DNA of 6,165 bases from Treponema sp. (lineage in GTDB: Bacteria > Spirochaetota > Spirochaetia > Treponematales > Breznakiellaceae): assembly GCA_031279925.1 (NCBI GenBank), contig JAITHQ010000022.1, positions 1 through 6,165 on the forward strand. Reading direction: 5' to 3'. This document shows positions 1 through 5,200 of this stretch, piece after piece. Position numbers and translations under genes: made by a program. Numbering within the stretch: position 1 is the stretch's first letter; the number at the start of each line of letters is the position of its first letter. Under the pieces are notes generated by a model, which ran no database searches, was not told the DNA's origin, and was given only the letters and a program-made list of their open reading frames with translations.

Positions 1-66
1 CCGGGGGTCCCGTATTACCGAAAGATATGCCGTCAAGGGCGCTATCCGCTCCGTTTCCCTTCCCAT
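1..66 (-). CDS. ISAs1-family transposase, N-terminal 22 residues only (partial)
   Basis: An ATG at 66-64 opens a frame that stays open to the window edge, giving 22 residues that include ERIAPLTAYLSVIRDPR. The pattern of a short helix followed by 'DPR' is how ISAs1-family transposases usually begin (a stretch like L..i.DPR followed by a 'RHPL' motif, which would lie outside the window). An in-frame TGA at 81-79 blocks any longer start. A purine-rich GGGAG (72-68) lies only about 1 base from the ATG, so the ribosome site is poor, as is common for transposases. Only 22 residues are visible. The family call therefore rests on this short motif, on the apparent inverted repeat upstream, and on the neighbouring remnant of the same family. 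Confidence 0.5.
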   Translation of the reverse strand, partial: MGRETERIAPLTAYLSVIRDPR

Positions 67-115
67 TCTCCCTTTATATCACTACCTGCGCTTTTTTTAT
101 ATGCGCTGGCCCTGG
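1..115 (-). mobile_element. 5' (left) end of an ISAs1-family insertion sequence, cut by the window edge
   Basis: On the minus strand, position 115 begins CAGGGCCAGCGCATATAA, a candidate terminal inverted repeat. About 50 bases further in is the start codon of an ISAs1-type transposase (66-64), which is a normal spacing for this kind of element. The element continues left of the window, so its other inverted repeat and the target duplication cannot be checked. The CAGGG terminus agrees with my recollection of ISAs1-family ends but was not compared with a database. It abuts the remains of another transposase of the same family, so it may have inserted into, or next to, an older copy. Confidence 0.55.
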
Positions 116-154
116 AGGGGATGTGGGAAGGGGAAAGAGGCGGGGCGTCTGCAT

Positions 155-502
155 TTACTTTCCGAAAATAATGGTAAGCATATAGTCAGGATTCATGGAG
201 GCGGTAAACCGTTTCTTCGGGCCGCTCATCTGTTTCTTCCCCTGCACCTCGGATTCGGATCCGCCCGCAGCAGCGACAGGGCCGTCGTCCTCAGAATGTT
301 CAGGTTTTCAGGCCCGCGTCCCCGGCTCACCTGCGCCGCATCCTCTCGAAACACCACGTCAAGACTCCAGTGCAGCCGGTTTTCTATCGGTCAGTGACCG
401 ACTGTTCCGGTAAAACTCCTGCGCGTTCTTGTCCGCGCTGCTGATATAGTGCCGTTCCGTCTATTTCCCCGCCCCGCTTCCCCGTATCGTTTTCCCGTCG
501 AT
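155..502 (-). pseudogene. Decayed 3' part of an ISAs1-family transposase gene
   Basis: Reading leftward, conserved blocks of an ISAs1 transposase appear in order but in different frames. They are IDGKTIRGSG (502-473), TERHYISSADKNAQEF (from 460), IENRLHWSLDVVFREDA (from 387), ENLNILRTTALSLLRAD, and the C-terminus SMNPDYMLTIIFGK ending in TAA at 157-155. In intact members the DGKT.RGS motif lies well upstream of the YYISS motif, so the DDE-bearing middle appears deleted. Other lesions are visible: an in-frame TAG at 463-461; an apparent 2-base loss at about 392-395 that turns the expected R-S-H-W-P-I-E-N into a frame change with TGA at 393-391; and a second frame change at about 245-260. Five separate family motifs in the right order make the identity secure and function impossible. 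Similarity of 503-550 to the family is unclear, so the left boundary of the remnant's gene is not defined. Confidence 0.8.
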
Positions 503-620
503 GTTTACCTCGGACTGCACGAGTTCCCGCGCTTCCGTATCCATTGTTCCCTCCCTTGGATACTGCTCGTATCTTACCGTTTTTCGGTCGCTGTTACCGC
601 CCCCACGCGGCTTAAAGGTA

Positions 621-649
621 TTGCCGAATTTTTCTGAGTATTATATACT
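621..649 (+). promoter_or_regulatory. Sigma70-type promoter for the TPR-protein gene
   Basis: TTGCCG (621-626) and TATACT (644-649) match the -35 and -10 consensus at 4/6 and 5/6 positions and are 17 bases apart, the optimal spacing. Transcription would begin near 656, giving a leader of about 25 bases before the start codon at 682. The surrounding DNA becomes AT-rich here, at the border between the IS debris and the gene. Confidence 0.6.
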
Positions 650-670
650 GGGCTTGTTCAATGCCAGGCT

Positions 671-675
671 GGAGG
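671..675 (+). promoter_or_regulatory. Shine-Dalgarno site GGAGG that decides the start of the TPR-protein gene
   Basis: GGAGG lies 6 bases before the ATG at 682 and only 3 bases before the ATG at 679. The upstream ATG at 661 would place this site inside the coding region. The start at 682 is therefore preferred, and it also gives the best signal peptide. Confidence 0.7.
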
Positions 676-681
676 ATCATG

Positions 682-1613
682 ATGACAAATAAAGTATGGC
701 TGACTGTTTGTGCATTGGTATTTTTTTCATTTCACCTCGATGCCCAAGATTCTCCCCGCAAAGGGCTAGTATTATCAGACAGTTATGCTTCCCAAGAACG
801 TCCTGGTGATTTCTACGGCCAAAAAGATTCTTTAATGTATTATGATTTTTCATTGAATTTTTATGAACAACATTTTATGACCGAGGCAATAGAAGAAATA
901 GAACGTGCTCTTATCAAGTATCCCTATGGTATATATTATTATATATACGGGAATTATCTTACAGAAATAAAAGATTATGCTAACGCGGAAAAAGCATATA
1001 AAAAAGCGATAGTTCGATTTGAATATGAGTTTAATTACCGGTATGAGGTTTTTCGTTATTTTCCCAGCGGCACTGGAGCAGATGAGCTTTTTTTAGCCAT
1101 GACTCGAATGGCGCCGTTCGGGAAGTCTATTTTGCCTATTACAATCTTGCCTGCCTTTATTCATTACAAAGGTAATTTGATAAATGCCTTGAATATATAA
1201 TTCTGGCTATCCAGCACGGTTATCCATATGTTGATCATATATTACGGGATAAGGATCTGTTAAATTTATTTAATTCGCCTATTGGATCGCGTGCGAAAGA
1301 GGAGATAAATCAAACATTCAGAGAGGGATTTGAACTAAAAATAAATATACAAAATAGGATTTTTATTCAATATAGAGGCACATATGAATTAGTATCCTAT
1401 ACATTTCACAATGACGGGACGGTAGAAAAAAACTATCGTGACTATAATTTATACAGATCCGGAACTTATGAAATTAAAAACTGGCTTATAATAATTCATT
1501 GGACCGGGGGCGAAGGGGATAAGGATAACGAGATAGACATATTTCCCTATATGGAAATAACAAATCAATGGGAAATAGACTATGTGGTTTTTGAAGAAAA
1601 AGCAATAGCATGA
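682..1613 (+). pseudogene. Secreted TPR-repeat protein, broken by a frameshift and a stop codon
   Basis: From the ATG at 682 the product begins with a signal peptide (MTNKVWLTVCALVFFSFHLDAQ, in two parts: charged start, then hydrophobic core; likely cut after the Ala-Gln region). TPR-like helices follow at about residues 53-115, including GNYLTEIKDYANAEKAYKKA. The frame then derails at a run of seven Ts (1088-1094) and ends at 1200 with an unrelated tail. In the +2 frame the protein resumes directly as SHDSNGAVREVYFAYYNLA (from 1095), a further TPR. It meets one in-frame TAA at 1173-1175 and continues as FDKCLEYIILAIQHGYPYVD and on to TGA at 1611-1613. The C-terminal part (about 1350-1600) is rich in beta-type residues (RGTYELVSYTFHNDGTVEKN), perhaps a small barrel domain. 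The repaired protein would have about 310 residues. The gene is much richer in A+T than its neighbours. The exact function is unknown; periplasmic or surface TPR proteins of this type are common in spirochaetes. One sequencing error could explain the T-run shift but not also the TAA. Confidence 0.8.
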
Positions 1614-1623
1614 GCCACTCGTA

Positions 1624-1640
1624 AAACCCCGGCTGGGTTT
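1624..1640 (+). terminator. Weak hairpin just after the TPR pseudogene, possible terminator
   Basis: AAACCC (1624-1629) pairs with GGGTTT (1635-1640) across a five-base loop, 10 bases after the stop codon at 1613. The stem is short and no U-run follows beyond the three Ts within the stem, so termination would be modest. Position is the main argument. Confidence 0.35.
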
Positions 1641-1677
1641 GCGTCCGCCTCCCCTGATAAAGAAATTCCTAAACCCT

Positions 1678-1745
1678 GTAAGAGCCTGTTCAAAATCTGG
1701 AATTTTGGCGTTGCAAACGCCAAAATTCTACCTTGCAGGCTCTAA
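1678..1745 (+). repeat. Palindromic repeat element, copy 1 (intergenic, MITE-like)
   Basis: The outer arms AGAGCCTG (1681-1688) and CAGGCTCT (1736-1743) are perfect inverted repeats. Inside them a perfect 13-bp stem GAATTTTGGCGTT (1700-1712) / AACGCCAAAATTC (1716-1728) closes on a three-base loop. Counting the ends as GAGCCTG...CAGGCTC, the element is flanked by TAA on both sides (1679-1681 and 1743-1745), which could be a 3-bp target duplication. Its first 17 bases, GTAAGAGCCTGTTCAAA (1678-1694), recur exactly at 5159-5175 inside the large minus-strand gene. It has no coding capacity of its own. It could be a miniature element mobilised by an IS transposase, or a structured RNA module. Confidence 0.85.
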
Positions 1746-2052
1746 GCCTAACCCCGCTTAGGGGTTTGCTCTTATGCCCCGCGGCGGCAAAGATCGCCCG
1801 GTACCGGGTTTAATACAAAACCGGTTCTTCTGAAAGGTCAACAGCCCCTCATCGCGCATACGGCAGAGTCCGGCGCAGGGGAAGGCCGCTTTACCCATCA
1901 TTAGGCTCTACACCCACGATTTTGATCCGGCGCAATTCCTTGCCCCCGCTGTTGAACAGAACTATCCCCGGTTCTTTGTGAAGAAGCGCTAACGCTGCTG
2001 GAAGCAATTCACAATTAATCAGCAGCCATTATACTCAAATTCCTCCTTGTCT
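1746..2052. other. Intergenic stretch without a convincing gene
   Basis: This stretch holds a small hairpin AACCCC/GGGGTT (1750-1755/1761-1766) and a perfect 12-bp palindrome CCCGGTACCGGG (1797-1808), neither with a clear role. Base composition is like that of the large gene rather than the AT-rich pseudogene. Short open frames exist on both strands around 1890-2007 (see the separate entry), suggesting debris of a former gene. I see no RNA gene here. Confidence 0.5.
1891..2007 (-). other. Short frame that may be a gene remnant, about 38 residues, unrecognised
   Basis: On the minus strand a frame from a TTG at 2007-2005 to TAA at 1893-1891 reads ELLPAALALLHKEPG and then IVLFNSGGKELRRIKIVGVE. 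The charged/hydrophobic alternation and codon use look protein-like and would fit the last part of a larger domain. There is no ribosome site before the TTG. The in-frame TAA at 2030-2028 lies just upstream, so the rest of the gene is missing. The opposite strand is also open (ending FFVKKR, TAA at 1990-1992), which makes the strand call uncertain. I do not recognise a family. Confidence 0.25.
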
Positions 2053-2058
2053 TGTCAA
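2028..2058 (-). promoter_or_regulatory. Minus-strand promoter-like site with both consensus hexamers
   Basis: On the minus strand TTGACA (2058-2053) and TATAAT (2033-2028) both match the sigma70 consensus perfectly, separated by 19 bases, which is 2 more than optimal. A GGAGG lies inside the spacer. Transcription would run left across 2020-1891 and toward the 3' end of the TPR pseudogene. Only a four-codon frame follows directly (ATG at 2029-2027, then TAA), so no sound gene is served. The site may be a relic or may make a non-coding transcript. Confidence 0.4.
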
Positions 2059-2103
2059 GTGAGACTGTTGCAAAACTGAAGTTTTGCAATACGGCCTTCA
2101 CTT
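2057..2103. repeat. Palindromic element with nested stems
   Basis: The outer arms AAGTGA (2057-2062) and TCACTT (2098-2103) flank a perfect inner inverted repeat TTGCAAAACT (2068-2077) / AGTTTTGCAA (2080-2089). The design, short outer arms around a perfect central stem, resembles the element at 1678-1745, but the sequence is unrelated. It overlaps the -35 hexamer of the minus-strand promoter-like site. Confidence 0.65.
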
Positions 2104-2118
2104 CCGGCGCATTTCTCT

Positions 2119-2159
2119 AGGGCAACGATGATTAACTTGACGCTAATCATCGTTGCCCT
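2119..2159. repeat. Perfect 16-bp inverted repeat
   Basis: AGGGCAACGATGATTA (2119-2134) is repeated inverted without mismatch at 2144-2159, with a nine-base loop. It is the most stable hairpin in the window. No T-run follows on either strand, so it is not a standard intrinsic terminator for the large gene ending at 2257, although it could block 3'-to-5' decay of its mRNA. Confidence 0.75.
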
Positions 2160-2161
2160 CT

Positions 2162-2189
2162 GTATTTGCTCATTTCATTGCGCAAATAC
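2162..2189. repeat. 8-bp inverted repeat
   Basis: GTATTTGC (2162-2169) and GCAAATAC (2182-2189) are perfect inverted repeats around a 12-base loop. It sits between two longer hairpins and is probably part of the same compound structure. Confidence 0.5.
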
Positions 2190-2200
2190 GGTATTAAAGT

Positions 2201-2236
2201 AGCATTGAATAATTCTCGATTGAATTATTCAGTGCT
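2201..2236. repeat. 15-bp inverted repeat directly downstream of the fused gene
   Basis: AGCATTGAATAATTC (2201-2215) pairs with GAATTATTCAGTGCT (2222-2236) with a single T-G wobble and a six-base loop. It begins 20 bases after the stop codon of the minus-strand gene. The stem is AT-rich and has no U-tract after it in the transcript, so it is at best a 3'-end stabiliser or weak terminator. CTAGGG (2117-2122) and CCCTAG (2238-2243) bracket this hairpin together with the two before it, which suggests that 2117-2243 is one compound element. Confidence 0.65.
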
Positions 2237-2256
2237 TCCCTAGCGGCAGGCTGGTT

Positions 2257-5200
2257 TCATTCCTGGTAAAAATCAATCCTTACCGGTCCCAAAAGCCCGT
2301 AATCCTGAACGCCGGGAGTAATAAAGGAAGGCTTTACCGGGTTGGAAATATGGGTCATTCGCGCTTTCAGCATCTGGTCTATGACGGCGTGGTAATTCCT
2401 TGCCAACAGGCGGTTGTTCAAGGTACTTGCCACTTCTATTTTTATGGTGTTCTCTCCTGTTTTAAGCAGCGCGGAGATGTCAAGGCTTTTTTTATTAAAA
2501 TCGTAAGGCGGCGCTTTGATGTCATTCACATAAACCGCCGCCGAATTTCCATTGGTAGAGCCGATGCGCAGCAGCGCTACTCCGGCGACTGTCCGGTCAG
2601 ACGGCAGGGTGAATGCGCTTGTGTAATAACCGATACCGGATACCGCGGGACCAATTGCGGGGATGTCTTTCCAGGGTTTTAATTCGGTCCTGCCCACGGG
2701 GATCATGGTTTTCGTTGTTTCAAAATACACTTCCCTTGTCACCGTGCCCAGGCCCCGATCTTCAATTCTCGTTTTCTTTGCTCCCTCGTTCCAGTCCTCG
2801 ACCTCAAGTTCCCATTGGTCAAGGATAATTGAAGAAAGCAGATGGGTATTTTGGAAGACGGTTTTTCTCCCGGATTCTTCCCCGGTGGGACGCAGGGCTA
2901 TGAGCGCGGCTTCGCCGGGCATCAGGGACAACGGGACTGTGGTACAGCCGGAGGTTGATTCATAGGGGTTCATTTTTACCGCTTCGCCGATCCAGCAATC
3001 TATGCGGTACGGAGTTCCCCCGCCTTCAACGCAAATAGAAAAGTTACAGGGATTTTTCCGGGTATACATATAGTTGTACATAAAAATATAAGTGTTATCA
3101 CCGTCTGAACGCAGGCTGGTAAGAATAGTTTTGTTCGGTTCCGCGAAAGAGACACGGGGAAAGACTCCCAGTTCTACAAGCGTTTGCAGTGTTTCACTTT
3201 GCCGTTCAATCTCCCGGACATTGGGAAAGGATTTTAGCTCGTTGATTAGTTCGGCAAGATCGGCGTCGCTTTCATTGTTGAAGGGCGTCAATGACGCGGC
3301 CCTGCGGTTTGTCCGAAAAAGGGCAGGCCGTAATTGTTCGGTAACGCCGTGAACGATGACGACCGGTAAACCGGCCCGGGCAAGTTCAAAAATTTTCTTC
3401 GCGCTGGCCAGGGGCATTTCTTCCTGATATATAATAAGCGCCCGGTAGCCGGGGCCTTCCGGGCAAAGTTCGCCTCCGAAAAAAATAACGCTCTCATCTT
3501 CCAACAGTTGGGGGGCGAAATAATCGTAGGTAAAACCGGCGTTTTGCAGACCCATGTCCTGCCAATAGACTCCCCTGTTGGCGCGCATCAATTCGGTTTC
3601 GTAGAATTCCTTTTCGGTCTTGCCCTTCCCCATGGAGGCATATAGGTTATTGAAGTTGTAATCAAGCCGTACAATGCCCAGGTCCACCTGTGGTTTTCCC
3701 CGGCGCAGGAACATCTGGTAACGGGCTATCATGGCGGTCCACTCACTGTAATGCCTGAAAGCCGGCTGCCGGTCTCCAAAGCGTTCGCTGAAAAGTGGCC
3801 ACATGCCCTCATGTCCCGGCCAGCGGGTGGCTTCTTCGGCCCCGGAAATACTGGAATAGCCGTGCAGAACTGTTCGCGTAACGCCGGCGGCGAATTGGGT
3901 GTATATTATCTGGGTGTAAAAATCCATGCCCATCTGATAGTTCATCTTGGAGGCCCCGGTTTCGCTGGAATAGGGTTTTCCGCATATATGGGCAGGCCCC
4001 GCAAGGTTACGGTAAGGCTCAATCTGTCCCGCAAATTCCAGGGACTCGGTTTCTATGCCGTCCACATATTTTCCGGGAATGGAAATCTCAAAAGGCATAC
4101 CGTAGGATATTTCCACCCGCAGAGCCATTCCCAGGCTGTGCAGCCATTCCCGCATGGGGTTTATCATGTTGCCGATATAGAGATCCGTCATGGTCTGATA
4201 CAGATCGTTCCGCAGTTTCCGGACAAACAGAACCGCGTCCGGATCCGCCGGATTCGGTTCATAATGATACTGATACGTACCGGGTCCGCCGAAAAAGGCG
4301 GCGGCCTTCGGCACAAAGGGCAGATAGGGCGTAATATCATAGCCCCGCCGCTGTTTGAATTCATCATTGAAATGATAAGCCCAAATCTGCGCCGCCCTGC
4401 CGCAGGTGGAAAGTTCCAGGGAATCCATATACATCTGCAGGCGGCCGTTTTGCCTGATGAGTTTTCGCATATCTTCACTCAGCACTTCCCTGTTCCAGTA
4501 ATCAACCAGGGCGTCAATGCCGTAACGGTCAAGATAATTAATCGCATAGGAAACGCCCGCTGAAGGCGCCGCTGTTTGGCCCGTACCGTGGAGCCAGAAG
4601 GTAAAGAGTTCCCATTCACCGGTGGGGGCGGTCCAGTCCAGGTTTCCCGCTATTACCGCGCCGTTAAGCGGCACAACGCTGTTTGTATCAAGGAAAATGA
4701 TGCCGTCCGTTTCTCCGGTTTTTCGGGCCGCAACCACAGCCACAAGTTCCTGCGCTTGTACGCCGGGCTTGCTGACAGCCGCTTTTTGGAGAGGGCCGCT
4801 TCGGGAACAGCCCCCGGACAGATGTTCCACCGTATAGTCCAGCTCTTTTGACGCAGCCTGGTCATCAGGCCTTATGGTAAGCAGATTTGCCGTAGACCAG
4901 TTTGCGCCGCTGGTAAAACTGGCGCCCATTTTCCGCGCCGAGGCTTCCCGGATTATCGTGTAACTGTCGTGCCCCCATTCTTCAGAGCCCCAGCCGTATG
5001 TGGCATGATCCACTCCCGGTTCGTCCATGGCAAGGAATTCCACCGCGCCGAACCCCGCCCGGTACAGCGTCTCAATATCTTTTGTAAGGGTTTCATCGGT
5101 GTGAAACCCTTCGGCAAGCCACCAGCGCAGTTCGGGCCAATATTCAACCGGCGGCTTCGTAAGAGCCTGTTCAAATTGTGGATTTTTGCGGTCAATAGAC

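Noticed and set aside
388..400. The small palindrome CGGTCAGTGACCG as an operator
   Set aside because: It lies inside the transposase remnant at the point where bases were lost, and is best explained as a by-product of that lesion.
661..681. An earlier start (ATG at 661) for the TPR gene
   Set aside because: The GGAGG ribosome site at 671-675 would then be inside the gene, and the added residues would spoil the start of the signal peptide.
101..692. Several plus-strand frames of 60-98 codons
   Set aside because: They run antisense to the recognisable transposase remnant or across non-coding DNA, overlap one another, and give proline/arginine-rich, low-credibility proteins.
2119..2236. The downstream hairpins as rho-independent terminators of the fused gene
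   Set aside because: No U-run follows the stems in the minus-strand transcript, and several stems are AT-rich.
1678..2243. A CRISPR array made of the repeated palindromes
   Set aside because: The repeats are not regularly spaced, the hairpins differ in sequence, and no cas-like gene is nearby.
3751..4563. A 270-codon open frame on the plus strand
   Set aside because: It lies fully opposite the hydrolase domain, whose family motifs are all on the minus strand. It has no ribosome site and its translation resembles no protein family; it is a shadow of a moderately GC-rich gene.
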